Source: Aptenodytes patagonicus
Lineage: Eukaryota > Chordata > Aves > Sphenisciformes > Spheniscidae
Assembly: GCF_965638725.1 (NCBI RefSeq)
Contig: NC_134982.1
Coordinates: 75,468,155-75,532,154, forward strand
Reading direction: 5' to 3'
DNA length: 64,000 nt
Under the pieces are notes generated by a model. The model saw nothing but the letters and a program-made list of their open reading frames with translations. It did no database searches and had not been told where the DNA came from. This document shows, in pieces, positions 11,201 to 22,294 of this stretch (position 1 is the stretch's first letter; every line of letters starts with the position of its first letter). The position numbers were made by a program, and so were the translations under genes.

Positions 11201-14200
11201 TGAATGTTCACCAGCAATACAGTCCAATCCAATAAATTCTGAAAGAGTAAAACGTGCTGTAAAAGTACTTCTGGGTTCTAAAAATTCTTTTGCTGACAGT
11301 AGGTAGTCTTTAAAGCAACTTGGTTTTGCTGTAATCAGTGATAGTGTCAAGGCAACAGGAGGAAACTTTACAACAAGTTTTGATGTATGATTTTTCAATT
11401 GATAATTTCTTTTTAAGTAGCTGTTAAAATGGGTGTAGGTAATTTCACAGCCAGTGTTTGAAACATAGAGGTTGCTCTGAGTTTTCTGTCAAAGGGCTGA
11501 TTGTAATTCCTCAGTGAAATTTGGTGTTGGAGCTCAGGGTGATACCAGAGAGGTGAATTTTCTTGCCTGGATGCTATTAGTGCAAGATCAGACTTTCCCG
11601 GGTGACACATTGCTGTCCAGTGCAGAGATGACTTCTCAGTTCAAAATGAAGAAGTGTGTGAGGGAGAATAGGGTAGGGGCAGCCTAAGCAGCTTTTGCTC
11701 TTAATGATGAGCCGGGTGTATCATGACGTTATTTTGGTCAAGAGTTGAGTGACTTAAGTATAACAAATCATTAGGAGTTCCTTAAAAAAAAAAAAAGTGA
11801 CTCCTTCCAGATCTGTTGATCAGTAGCTGGTGCCAGATCCACTGCTCTCCCCAGTTGCTGGCACTTGGACATACAAGCCCGCAAGGTTTGCATCCCCACT
11901 CCAGCTGCTGCTCAGACCTCCTTGTGCACACAGGTGTCTCCCATAGCTGGTGCAGACTTGTGATCATCCCCAGTAGCTGACATTCAAACTGTTGATCTCT
12001 TGGGTATCTAGTGGAGCTATGGCCCCTCAATTTGCCTACTTACAGACCCTGCTCTCTTTCAGGAGTTTGGCCTCTGATCTTACAGTCTGTCTGGTACCTG
12101 ACTCCCAGACCTCTCATCCTACTTGCTGTCTAGACCAGCCTGAGGGTTGCTAGTGAATTACAAGCATCTGCATACACATTGATGCCATGACATTGAAGTT
12201 CCCCGAGGAAGCATGCACATTTTTCACTCTGTCTAGTTTCTGGCAGCACAGTCCTGCAGGCCCCTATGACCTATGGTCCCCTTTGCAGTTGCTGGCAGTT
12301 AGAGACACACACACATGTGCATATATACAGAGAATAGTGTCCTCTCATTTGGAAAAATAGTTAGTATAGCAATAGAGTTCAATAGGAAGGTGGGACAGAC
12401 TGTGGTGATCAGGTCCAGGGCTTGGCCAGACAAGTATACTGACCAGCAACCTGTTTATGCTCTGCTGGCCCTTCATCTTCTTTTTTTCTCTTTTTTCCCC
12501 ATGCTTGTTTTTTCTCAGTCTGCCTTGGTCTCTCCCTTTTCCCACCTTTGGTTCTTCCTCTGAACATGCCATGCTGCCTTACACATTCCTACACTCCCCT
12601 TAAAAATATCTGCCAGTTTTATGCAATGCTGAAATGCTCTTCCCCAGCATCCTGTACAGACCCCCTTGCTCCTGTAGAGAGTAACATCCTTCAGCCTATA
12701 AGGTGATTTCTCTAGCTGACTGCTCTTACTAGGTTTCATTTCCAGAAAATGGGCTGGTTGCTCTCCTTTCACAACCCTAGGAGTAACTCAGGCAGGGTCA
12801 TTCCGCTGCACTGATGAAGTTACTGGGGTTCCTCTGCTTGCGGTTTTTCTCTGCTCCTCACTGGGCCTTTGTGCTTATGGTTACTCACCATTAAACGCAT
12901 AACCTAATGGTCGGGACAATACAACGGAAAACTGCGTGTGATAAGCTTTGGCAAGTGACAGGAGAGCAAAACCTGAAATTTCTTGGAAGGTGTGCTGTGA
13001 CAGCATCATGGACAGATTTAGCTGGTGGTCTGTGCTGGCATCTGGCCTAACCCTGCCCAGTAATGGAGGTGGATGGGGAAGTGTTGCTACCCAAGAGTCT
13101 GGCGCTGTCTCAAAGCAGAGGACCGGTTTTGGCTTTGGTCCTAAGCTGGAGCCTGGCACTGAGAGTGCTGAGAAGGTGTTTCCCCTGGGCTAGGTTGTGC
13201 AGGCTCACTGGAGTGGTAATTCGGGTAGGTCTCAGTTAACTCTGACCTTATGGGTGTGTGTATGAGTGCAAAACTTTTCCTCACAGCCTATCCTCTGCTC
13301 CATCCACTGAAGAAATTGAACATGGTAATGTCATGTTGTCCGGTGTTCCTTTTCCCCCATGACAGCAGGAAGATTGAAACTCTAGTTAACGTGTCCAAAC
13401 CATCACATGCAGCAGACCTGATTTTATTTGTTGAATTCCTGGGCATATTTTACATCTAACAGGTGAGGGCTGTAATCCATCTTGCAACACCTCCAGCCTT
13501 TGTAGTACAAGACTGATGACTGGAATGGAAAATAAACAAGCAAACTCTCTTTGTTTGTGAAGAGGCAAAGTTTAAATAATTTTCTGAAGGGGTTAGCCAT
13601 GTACACAGAACTTCCTACTCAGCATAGCTATTTCAACAGCTAGTTTGTATCCATTCCTTCTCTTTCAGCCCTGCCTGGGAATGGAAAGTCCCAACAGAAA
13701 TTAAAAGGTTGGGAGAATGCTTCTTGAGTTGACCAAGTAGGAAAGCAAACTGAAAGCATACATACCACTGAGTTCTGAGAAATATGCATCATAGTAAATA
13801 GTCTACTTCTAGTTTATTACGATGGCATGGGACAGTACGTTTCTCTTAGGGTTTCCTTACTCAAGGTGCAGAACATTTAAAAATCTTTTTTTTAGGTGCT
13901 GTGTGCATATGAAAACAGCTACATATTCTCCTTAATCAATTATTGCATGCTACCATACACATTTATGTTGCAATGCGTACAAAAAGTGGGAGAAACAGAA
14001 AAGTATTGATTTGTAACCTTTGCTACTACAGAAAAGGAAATGGTGATCAAAATAACTCTGTCTCTCAGACCAAGATGGCGAGAAGTATTACGGTGTTCCC
14101 TCTCCTGACATAGCCATTGGACACCTGGAAAAAAATGTATCTTTGAAAGCATGGGTAAAATAGATCTGTATTCAATTTTAGGAAAAGCCTTCAGGCCATT

Positions 14201-17200
14201 ACTGAAAAACAAGTTGTTAAAGTCATTATATTTACACCTGTGATACCGGAATACTGCTATCCTTTTTATAGTGCTGTTTAGCTCCCACAGGCAGGATAGT
14301 TGCATTGATTCCATATTAATATGTATGAAACCAATGCCGCACCAACATTCAGGGTAGGAAATTGGCAATTCTACTGTCAAAATGCTCACTAAACATGGCA
14401 GTTGAACTCTTTCTGTGATTCTGGGTCCTTCTGCCTTCCTTCTCCCTGTATATTTCACAGTATTTTCACAGTTTGTATAACCGGTATGTGCGAAATGTCT
14501 GAAGGACATGAACATTCCACAAAAATATCTCTTCCTTATCCCTTGTATAAATCACTTTAAACCTTACAGGTCAAGAGTAGAGAAATCTTTAAATAGAAGA
14601 AATAGAGAAATGCAGATACTGAATGCAATTTAACAGTTGAGTTGCATTTTGTTTTAAAAAGTGGCTCTTTGTGGAACTATGAGATTGTGACGTAGGAGAG
14701 GTGGATGGTGGTGGGGTGATGGTAACTTCATGAAAATAGCTTCTTAATTTCAAATGAAAACAGTAAATAGTATTTGAATGCAACTGAAACTATAGTTTTT
14801 TCAAATCATTTAACTGTATGACAATTTATTCTGAGTTTTAGAGAAAAGCTCCTAAGATTAGGGAGAGGCTACCAGTGAGGATTGTTATTCTGAAAGGCTA
14901 GGGTGTAGTGGAAATATTTGCTTTATCCTTGTGTATCTCTAGGCAAAGCAAAAAACTCCTCATTCTCAAGTGCTTAGATTAGCACTCTGTGTGTTCCTTT
15001 TGCCTTTATTCATCCTGTAGCTGGCCTATTGGCCTACCACCACATAATTTCTTTAGTCAAAGTAAACGTTTCTTAGAAAAGTTCTCTTAAATTGTAAAAG
15101 ATGTAGATTGATGTAGATTAAAATGTCTTCTTATTTGTTTCCAGACAGGACAACAGTATAGACTCTACTTCCTCTCTGAGAGAAGACAACAAGCTGGAAG
15201 GTCAGGAATCAAAACAAGGTATGTAGTGGAGAAAGCTGAAGTTTTGTTTTCTTGATGTTGGGCAGTGACTAATCCCAGTTAACTGACAGCTCTCTTTTGA
15301 ACAGTAGCTGCAATCACAGAGAATCATCCTTTTAGAAATCAGCTGGTGTAGGGTTACAACCTCCCCCTTGGGCCCAATTCCAGAAAAGGAGAGAGTAAAA
15401 TTGAAGAAGACATTGTAGGAACTTTGGCTTCTTAATTCTGTGAGATTGGAGAGTTTTTTGTGGCTAGAAGCAAATTGCAGCTCTTCAAAGTTTGCTAGTT
15501 TAGCTTCTGGAACATGACTGAAGCTCTTGCAAGGCTCATTTGGCTCTTCATATCTAGTTTTTCAGCTGAAGAGGAGCTTCAGTCATTTCAATTTCTTGGT
15601 ACATAGGTGATTGCTAATACTGCTATTACCATTTGCTGAATTCTTCCAAAGTCAGTTTTACTTTCTGTTGAGATGATCATAAGAGTCTACAGTACTCTGT
15701 TTTGACATTCATAGAAATCCATTACAGTAATTGTTTGCCAAAGGACTGCTTGTAATTTAATCATTTTGTTCAGTCTTGATATATCATACCTTGCTTTGTT
15801 TGATTGTGCAGAGCTGAGGTCCAACGGAATGGTGCTAAACACCCACCACTCCTGATAACTGGCGTATTTTACTTGAAGCCAGTGCCAGTGGTAGTACACG
15901 CTCAAATCTTTGAACCTCTGAGGACAAACATTTTGTTTTGTATATTCTCTCTTTTTAAATGCAAAAATGTAGTGGGTGAGACACTGGGGTACTCCAGTGA
16001 TTGTCAGAATAGAAAATGCAAAAGCAGGTAAGTTAGTGGTACACATTTGAGTGCCTGCTGCGTAAGGAAACAGTTTTCTTAACCTGCAGCAGTATTTGTT
16101 TTATTCCAATCATTAAATCAGCACCATATAACAACTGCCAGTATTGTTATGTATATGAAGCACTAGAATTGTAGGTGTTTCTGTCTCAGTCTATTTGTTT
16201 TCATTTGGACTAGCTGTATGCAGTAACATCAGAAGTAGCTTTTCCAATCAAAGAATGTTGCGAATTCTTATAAGCTAAATTTCTCTTCTGTGAAGATCTA
16301 ACATTATTTGCTTCCTGCAACTCCTATTTCACAATTCGGAATGTTGTCTAAAAGATGTCTCTTGGAATAACTTTGTGAAGCATGTTTTTTTCTGAAGTAA
16401 TTAGTGAGGGGAATTAAATTGAGAAGTATAGAGTCATAATAAAAGCATCAAAACTTTTAGGAGCAGGTTGCTGTGGCTTTGTGAAGAATGCTTTAAATGT
16501 TGCTTGTTGTACTCTGTGGAATGACCTTAGAACTGACAGATTTCCTGCAGATCTCTTCCACTTTTGTATTATCAAAGGGAATTGATGACTGCTGCAGGTG
16601 ATTGCTTCATTGTTGTTTTTTATGACTTAATCAACCAGAGTATCATGATGGCTTTGGGCTATAACAGTGGCTCCACTCAAGGTGTTAGCTTTAAAGAGCT
16701 TTTGAGAATATCAGTATAAGTTTAAAAATACAACTCTAATCATTCTGCTTAGCTGCAGCCTGTGATGCTATGGGGAAAAAAGAGAGGATGAGAGGATAAG
16801 CAAAAGTGGATAAAATAAAGTTGAAAAACGGAATTAAGTGTGCTAAAATGAATTTTGCAACTGTAGCTGAAGGAAAAAGTAAAAGTTATCAAAATGAAAA
16901 AGATAATGAGAAATGCCAACCATGATCTTTATTACTGGGTAAAATTACAACTGCAAAAGAGGGAAATAAGTCTCATCAGCTAATTAAACATCTATAGGCC
17001 AATGAGCTTGTATGAACACTGTATTATGCAGTTTTGGAGGCTCCAAATTCTGAATGGAACCCAAGGCGGCTTTGCCCAGCTTCCTGGTCCATACTAATTC
17101 TAGGACAGACAGGAATGACTGTTAATATTTTGTTTCTGCTTAATATGTGACCAATACCAAAAAGAATCCTGTGGTGGGTTGACTCCAGCCAGCAGTAGGC

Positions 17201-20200
17201 ACCCACCAGCTGCTCAGTTACTCCTCCCCCAGTGGGGTGGGGAAGATGATCAGAAGAGCAAAAGCGAGAAGAACTTCTGGGTCAAGATAAAGACAATTTA
17301 ATAAGTGAAGCAAAAGCTGTGCAAGCAAAATAAGGGATTTATTCACTACTTCCCATTGGCAGCCAGATTTTTAGCCACTTCCTGGAAAGCAGAGCCTCAG
17401 CATGCATAACTGTTACTTGGGAAGACAAATGCCATAACCGTGAACATCCCTCTTTCTTCCTTCTTTCCTTGAGCCATTATTGCTGAGCACAATGTCATAT
17501 GGTAGAGAATATCCCTTTGGTCAGTCGGGCTCAGCTGTCCTGGCAGTGTATCCCTCCCAATCTCTTGCCCACTCCCAGCCTACTCCCTTTGGGGTCAGAG
17601 TGAGAAACAGAGAAAGCCCTGAGGCTGTGCAAGCGCTGTTCAGCCCTAGACAAAACACTGGTGTGTTATCAACACTGTTTCAGAAACAAATCCAAAACAC
17701 AGCATCATGCAGGTTGCTGTGAAGAAAATTAACTCCATCCCAGCCAGACCCAGTACAAAGTCAGTTTCTCTTTGGCAGTGAATTAGGATGAGTATTCTCA
17801 GAAGTTAACTTTCAGGCTTTGAACTATGATCCATTGGTGCACCTTTTTTTGATCCATGGAAATGCTGCTTGGTTGAGCAGCAAGTTAGGTAAATACTGAC
17901 TAATGCCATGCAGCAAGACAGAAGAATTTCCATTTCTTAATCCTGTTGATTCCCATTTCTTTTGATCTTTCGCATACTTTGTGTCTTGCAAGGTAAAGTA
18001 GAAAAGATAGTGTTCAAAGTTGATTTGATAGTATGAGAAATAGGTAAAACTGCATCTGAAACTGAATTACTAATCTTGAAGTTACTATCACAGTAGGAAC
18101 AGGGCAAAACTGCTTAGGATTGAAGAAGGCCCTGGTATATTCGTCTCTTACAGTACTTTCTGTACACACTGCTGTGAGCAGGATTTTTTATAGCTTCAGA
18201 ATCGTTTATGTTTTAGGCTTTCAGTTTTTATTGCTTGAAAATTGTGGTTTATCTTACAAAAAAAAAGACCAAAACTTCATCTATATGGCTTATCATACAT
18301 TTTCCAGAGTTGAATTTGCTTCCTTGTCAGCTTTGATTAGAATGTTGGAGGTGCCACATATGTTAGTTGTATATGTTCCCGTATATGCTGTATGATGGCC
18401 AGTTTTTGCAATCCAGTAAACCAGTGTTATGAGGTACTGGATTGATAACTATGTAAGATCCTAAATCAGGAGTGCATTTCTCAGTCAGGGTAACATGCAG
18501 TATTCCTAAATTGGGACTTAAATGCTGTGACAAGTCATAGCCTATGATCAGGAGTGAATATCTGAATATCTTTTTTTAAGTGTATATAGTAAAAAAATCT
18601 TTAATCCTGAATCAATAAAATCCTTGGAGTTATGTTTTAAAATGTTACTATTGTTTATAAAACCAATTTGAGATTTTTTTTACCAGAAAAAAAGTCTTTC
18701 TGCCTTCCTACCTGCCTGCCTGCCTCCCTTCCTCCCTCCCTTTTTTGTTTTTTAGGCAGAGAAAGTGCATTTATAGCTTTCTTACTAGCCAGTATTGATT
18801 TTCTTTTTTTTTTCCTACACCCTCAGGTTAGCAGGAATGTCGTAAACCCCAAGAAAAATAGGTCTTTCCTAAGGTTTTTCTGCACTGCTCATGAATTAAA
18901 ACCAAATGCAGTCATGTACCAAAAGGTGTTTTAAAAAATATTTTTCTAAAGCCTTATTTGTTTTTCCTTTAAAAGTAAAAGTGGTCTCTCTTAAGGTTGA
19001 CTGATTAAACTGATTTTGAATAAGGCATGATTTAATTTTTCTAATCCATACTCTACTGCTAATCTTTGTACAGAACTTCCACCTAGCGTGAGGGGTTTGC
19101 AGAAAAACTCAAGAAGAAAATACAAATCACTATGTGGCTGGCGAGTTTTTTTACACTTCACGCTTGTGTTTTCAAGAAAAGTCTCACATTTTTTGTTGCA
19201 TTTTTAAATATTTCCTGTATAATAAAAGACACTGAAACATTAATAGTGTAAAACAAAGACTGCTAAAAATGTCGTTTCAAAGATGCTTTATTCTTTTTTG
19301 AAAGGGGAGAGAATTGTTTGTATTGGATCTGAAACCCACGTTAAAGGAACATTCTTATTGAGCAGAATTATTAAAAAAATATTTCCAGAAGTTTTCCAAC
19401 AGTAAAATATTAAATGTGAGCATCTTAGGCAAAAAAGCCAGTGATAGGAAGGTAATCAGTTAAAGGTATTAAAATCATAGGTCCCTGCTGTGTTAGTCTG
19501 CATTGTCAATGGGGTTTTTTTTATAGTTTGAATGTCAGTAAGATTCTGATTGCCTGGTATTAAAAAAGAACAATTCACAGAGGAAGTACTTACTTGGGTT
19601 CCAGTATATTGGTTGTTTTGTTGTTGATGAGCAATCCTTGCAAATCAGTACTTCTACCCCTGCGGATTTGAGGTTCAGGAGCCAAAGGTATGTATGGATG
19701 AAACCAGCAATTCCCCAAAAAATTAACAGTTTGGTGAAAGAGAACCTTTTAAAGCCAGATGTCAACATGCTGATTTTAAGAATCAGAGAGTCACAGAATT
19801 GTTAGGATTGGAAGGGCTGTTTTGAGATCATCGAACCAAATCCCCCTGCTCAAGCAGGTCAGCTAGAGTGGGTTGCTCAGGACCATGTGCTGTTGAGTTT
19901 TGAATATATGCAAGGATGGAGACTCCACAGCTTGTCCGGGGAACCTGCTCCAGTGTTTGACCACCCTCACAGTAGAAAAAGTTTTTACATGTGGTCAGGT
20001 GGTATTTCATGTGTTTTAATTTATGCCCATTGCCACTAGTCCTGTCAGTGTGCAGTACTGAGAAGAGTTTGGCTCCCTTGTCTTCATGCTCTCCCATATT
20101 TTTAAAGGAGAATTAAAGAAAATTTAAAAAAACAGGTTTGCAATACTGTCTGAATATATCTTAAATGAAGAATATTTTTGATATATAGAGGATTATTATA

Positions 20201-21557
20201 GACTAAAGTAGCTTACGTAGGAATGTAAACTTTCTTTGAATCTTCTTGGTAAGAAATTGTATGTATTTCAAAACCACAGATCTTTAGCTCTAAACCCTCA
20301 TTATTAATTAACAGGGAACACAACCGTACCTTTGGATAGTGGTACTACCAAAAGCAATTCTAAAGCCTTTAGAATCAGTAACTTTACCATCATCTGACTA
20401 TAAAGTGTTCATTTTAAGCAGGAACCAATCCTACTGTAAGTTTCCACAGATACAAAGGTTGGTGAAGGACTAATAATTTCTGAGGCCAATGTGTCAAAAG
20501 CAATAGTCTTAGTCTCTCTGTAGCCAAATTGTGAGAACAGTTACTCAGGTTCTGTTAGAGTTTTGCTTTCATTTTATTACACTGCCTCTTCTAATTATTT
20601 TTTTTTTTAAAATAAACTCCAACTTTTAGCCAGCATTAAAAGTCAATGCCATAACTTTCCTCATGTTTTTACTGAGTTAAATACATCTGAAATACTTGTG
20701 ATAGATTATGAATAGTTGCACTATAAGTAGAGTTTCTATTCATTTTTAGTACTGTGCCTGACTATAGTGTCCCACTCCTTTTAAAATACAAAAAATAGTT
20801 ATAAAGTGTCATTTTTAAAATTGCATTTTGAAAACTAAGTTTACTTTAAAGATAATAAACAATAATCGATTTTGCACTGCAGAGGCTTCCTTGTGATATA
20901 AAACCTTCTGACATGTTAATTAGGAAAATAGATCATGTAACTCCATAGGATGGAATAAATTTTCCCGATACTGCTGCTTTGCTATACTGCATGTTCTTCT
21001 AAATCGGCATAAAAATGCATTAACACTTGTCTAAATTAGATCAGCCTTAAAAGTTGGAGGAGAAAAAGAAGAGGAATTAGTTGTCTTAAATTCACAGATC
21101 TTTTTGCCACTCTCTTAATCTGCAGAGAAACACTTTAAGCAGAAGCGATTTTGTAAGTTGAAAGAAAAATGGTTCTGTTAGGCGACTATATGACTGTTAC
21201 ATTTGTGTTACAGGCAAGGGAGAAGATAGTGATGTCCTCAGCATAAATGCAGATGCATATGATAGTGACATAGAAGGCCCATGCAATGAAGAAGATGTCC
21301 CAGATGTGCAAGAAAACACTGTCAGAAGCGGAGCCGGTCAGATAGATGACCTTCAGAAGGACATTGAGAAAAGTGTGAATGAGATACTGGGGTTGGCAGA
21401 GTCCAGCCCAAAGGAGCCCAAAGCAGCAACCTTAGCCGTTCCGCCGTCAGAAGATGTTCAGCCATCAGCGCAGCAGCTGGAGCTTCTGGAGCTCGAGATG
21501 AGGGCCAGAGCTATTAAGGCTCTGATGAAAGCTGGTGATATAAAAAAACAGCCCTGA
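2156..21557 (+). CDS. CAAP1: CAAP1, caspase activity and apoptosis inhibitor 1 (six coding exons)
   Basis: Joined exons 2156-2287, 3380-3580, 5117-5201, 6190-6265, 15145-15218 and 21214-21557 give 912 nt, i.e. 303 residues and a TGA stop, with every intron GT/AG and phases 0, 0, 1, 2, 1. The protein has a basic Lys/Arg-Ser N terminus (residues 1-44), a conserved core (about 64-140: DIEEGGLDLSVSLKPVSFYI, then a Cys-Phe-Cys segment and two charged helices), an acidic variable linker (141-220) and a highly conserved C-terminal helix (about 232-297, including LELLELEMRARAIKALM). These match vertebrate CAAP1. In the literature the human protein restrains caspase-10-dependent activation of caspase-3; no enzyme activity is known. 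It is shorter than the human protein (about 361 residues as I recall), mainly from a reduced low-complexity part of exon 1. The ATG at 2156 was chosen because it begins the family-typical basic N terminus and no in-frame ATG lies between it and the upstream stop at 2039-2041. Confidence 0.96.
2288..3379 (+). other. CAAP1: CAAP1 intron 1
   Basis: The intron is 1092 bp, with a GT at 2288 and an AG at 3378-3379 preceded by a T-rich tract. The first 450 bp belong to the CpG island and may hold transcription-factor sites; the rest is AT-rich. No repeat or second gene is recognised. Confidence 0.85.
3380..3580 (+). CDS. CAAP1: CAAP1 coding exon 2 (residues 45-111), core domain
   Basis: The exon is 201 nt, phase 0 at both ends, flanked by TTTTAG and GTACTG. 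It encodes a variable acidic lead-in (residues 45-63) followed by the best conserved part of the family: DIEEGGLDLSVSLKPVSFYI (64-83), then DKKEMLQQCFCVIGEKK and LQKMLPDILK. Cysteines 93 and 95 lie in a short hydrophobic segment. If the exon is not spliced, the frame continues 39 codons into intron 2, ending at a stop that abuts a polyadenylation hexamer. Confidence 0.96.
3581..5116 (+). other. CAAP1: CAAP1 intron 2
   Basis: The intron is 1536 bp of AT-rich unique sequence. It carries several AATAAA hexamers, among them 3700-3705 close to exon 2. The acceptor follows the pyrimidine-rich run TTATCTGTCTTCTTAG. No transposon is recognised. Confidence 0.85.
3700..3705 (+). terminator. CAAP1: Possible intronic polyadenylation signal (AATAAA)
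   Basis: AATAAA lies 120 bp after the exon 2 donor and directly follows the TAA (3698-3700) that closes the exon 2 read-through frame. A T-rich stretch follows within 40 bases, but there is no strong GT-rich element. AATAAA is common by chance in AT-rich introns, so use is uncertain. Confidence 0.25.
5117..5201 (+). CDS. CAAP1: CAAP1 coding exon 3 (residues 112-140)
   Basis: The exon is 85 nt, entering in phase 0 and leaving in phase 1, with acceptor TTCTTAG and donor GTATGA. It encodes NCSMDEIKRLCLEQLELLSEKK and LLKILE, a charged amphipathic helical stretch that closes the conserved core and matches human CAAP1 nearly residue for residue. The first base of the glycine codon is at 5201; the rest is in exon 4. 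Confidence 0.95.
5286..5413. repeat. Compound dinucleotide microsatellite (CA, TG, TA)
   Basis: A (CA) run at about 5292-5308 is followed by TG/TA-rich blocks to 5413. The CA and TG arms, each flanked by TATA, are complementary, so the transcript could fold into a hairpin about 90 bases after the exon 3 donor. It is likely length-polymorphic. Confidence 0.9.
5542..5585. repeat. Perfect tandem duplication of a 22-bp unit
   Basis: Two identical 22-base copies (5542-5563 and 5564-5585), each starting GGTGGAAAAAAC and ending AAAGCTAGGA, lie head to tail in intron 3. Complete identity suggests a young local duplication or a replication slip. No coding role. Confidence 0.95.
6190..6265 (+). CDS. 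CAAP1: CAAP1 coding exon 4 (residues 140-165)
   Basis: The exon is 76 nt. It completes Gly140, encodes the acidic DSDTDEEADGGDK segment and ends with the first two bases of Gln165 before a strong GTGAGT donor. An overlapping reading with the exon ending three bases later is not supported because it lacks a GT donor. The region is poorly conserved in sequence but similar in acidity to the human counterpart. Confidence 0.9.
11785..12320. repeat. Degenerate repeat block with recurring (A/T)GCTGG cores
   Basis: Variants of CAGTAGCTGG / CAGTTGCTGG recur at about 11821, 11853, 11900, 11943, 11971 and 12286, each followed by C/T-rich text, with irregular spacing of 30-50 bp in the first group. The block is GC-richer than the rest of the intron. 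It may be an old minisatellite or the remnant of an LTR-type element; I do not recognise the family. Confidence 0.4.
13940..14515 (-). other. Open frame of 191 codons in intron 4, antisense to CAAP1 (probably non-coding)
   Basis: This is an uninterrupted frame on the minus strand in AT-rich intron sequence. The product has no recognisable domain, no signal peptide and no obvious low-complexity bias. In DNA of this composition a frame this long is uncommon but can arise by chance in a 64-kb window. There is no CpG island, splice context or repeat homology to support a gene. Confidence 0.15.
15145..15218 (+). CDS. CAAP1: CAAP1 coding exon 5 (residues 165-190)
   Basis: The exon is 74 nt, flanked by TTTCCAG and GTATGT. 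It completes Gln165 and encodes QDNSIDSTSSLREDNK followed by LEGQESKQ, corresponding to the human segment QDICIDSASSVREN. The last base starts Gly190. It is a short, hydrophilic Ser/Asp-rich linker, likely disordered. The frame joins exon 4 and exon 6 exactly, which supports these borders. Confidence 0.93.
17170..17757 (+). mobile_element. Solo LTR of an avian endogenous retrovirus
   Basis: The sequence begins TGTGGTGGGTTGACTCCAGC and ends CCAGACCCAGTACA, giving the TG...CA ends of an LTR of about 590 bp. The 3' part (TATCCCTCCCAATCTC, CCAGCCTACTC, GTGTTATCAACACTG, GAAGAAAATTAACTCCATCC) matches an LTR type that I recognise as common in bird genomes. No internal gag/pol/env sequence follows, so it is a recombined solo LTR. 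I see no clear target-site duplication, which suggests age or slightly misplaced ends. The class (ERVK or ERVL) is uncertain. Confidence 0.75.
18697..18746. repeat. Pyrimidine simple repeat (CCTG/CCTT/CCTCC)
   Basis: The + strand is a run of C and T with CTGCCTGCCTGCC and CCTTCCTCCCTCCC units, followed by a T run. It is a purine:pyrimidine tract with no other content. Confidence 0.85.
19781..20098 (-). mobile_element. CR1 LINE 3' fragment, antisense in CAAP1 intron 5
   Basis: Read on the minus strand this gives the end of CR1 ORF2 (product DRTSGNGHKLKHMKYHL, then FFYCEGGQTLEQVP), the 3' UTR and a divergent terminal octamer region near 19781. It has only about 320 bp and several substitutions, so it is an old 5'-truncated copy. 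Being antisense to CAAP1, it would not offer its own signals to the host transcript. Confidence 0.85.
21214..21557 (+). CDS. CAAP1: CAAP1 coding exon 6 (residues 190-303) with stop
   Basis: The exon starts after TGTTACAG and ends at a TGA at 21555-21557. It encodes an acidic stretch (KGEDSDVLSINADAYDSDIE), a short variable part, then AGQIDDLQKDIEKSVNEILG and the near-invariant C-terminal helix LELLELEMRARAIKALM with a lysine-rich tail. The last ~70 residues are almost identical to human, the strongest evidence for orthology. The high conservation of this helix suggests a binding surface. Confidence 0.97.
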
Positions 21558-22155
21558 GATTGTTTAGATTTAATTGTCAGTGTTGGTTTTGAAGGATGTG
21601 GTGTCTGTTCTCTTCAGTGCTAAGGTATATTTGGCTTGTGTATGACATTCCTCATTCAAACCCTGTTGTGTATCCTGACCTGTGGCTTAAGCCATTAATA
21701 GTCGGTTTCATTGCCATTGTGTGCTGCTTCCATGACATGCACAAACAGAGTGGTTTGACGCTTCACAGAGGTCAGGTCTCTGTGCTGGGTTATTTCCCCA
21801 AGGAGTCACACCATGTATATGCCAGGAACCTGGTGCCTTCCAGAAAGGTTAGGAGAATCAAGTTCTTTATAACCCCATGGTTAGAAATTACCAGCTATTT
21901 TATTTATTAGCAACTTGTTAAACTACTTGAGAAACTTGATTTATATGTATTTCATTAAAAATACCATTTTGAAGAGGTCTTTTGTCGTGTGACTGCCTTC
22001 AGCATTCTGTGATGGGATTTGAGATTGCTTATTTCTCCTTGGGGCCCAGCTCATCATAATGTAGCTATTCTAGTTAAAATGAATGATGATTCATTTAAAA
22101 CCATACTTAATTTTTAGAAAGTTGAATTCCTAAAGGAAGGGATTTTTTCCTTTCA

Positions 22156-22161
22156 AATAAA
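22156..22161 (+). terminator. CAAP1: Proximal polyadenylation hexamer of CAAP1
   Basis: AATAAA about 600 bases after the stop codon. The sequence after it has GTTATTTTCAGAG but no clear GT-rich element within 30 bases. It may be an alternative site. Confidence 0.35.
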
Positions 22162-22288
22162 CAGTTGAACCATGTTATTTTCAGAGTTATGAAAGTGCCT
22201 GAAAGTGACAAATGCCAGAGTTTTTATACTGTTGGTGATTTAATTTTGTCACTCTCCTCTGCTGTTCTATCTTCTGTGTCATAACTGA

Positions 22289-22294
22289 AATAAA
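22289..22294 (+). terminator. CAAP1: Likely main polyadenylation signal of CAAP1
   Basis: AATAAA in ACTGAAATAAAG is followed within 15-40 bases by GTTTTTTCTTGACTATG and GGCTTTTTTGTTG, a T/GT-rich downstream element. This is the best cleavage context after the stop codon. Confidence 0.6.

Larger units (their letters stand above)
6266..15144 (+). other. CAAP1: CAAP1 intron 4 (8.9 kb)
   Basis: This is the largest intron, mostly AT-rich unique sequence. It has a GC-richer block at about 11780-13200 with degenerate repeats, several T or A runs, and a long antisense open frame at 13940-14515. No recognisable CR1 or LTR was found. The 3' end has a fair acceptor (TTTGTTTCCAG). Confidence 0.8.
15219..21213 (+). 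other. CAAP1: CAAP1 intron 5 (6.0 kb)
   Basis: The intron hosts a solo LTR at 17170-17757 in sense orientation, a pyrimidine-rich simple repeat at 18697-18746 and an antisense CR1 tail at 19781-20098. The rest is AT-rich unique sequence. The acceptor is TTTGTGTTACAG. Confidence 0.85.

Noticed and set aside
21596..21910. Plus-strand frame of 104 codons just after the CAAP1 stop
   Set aside because: It lies in the predicted 3' UTR, has no domain and no splice context.
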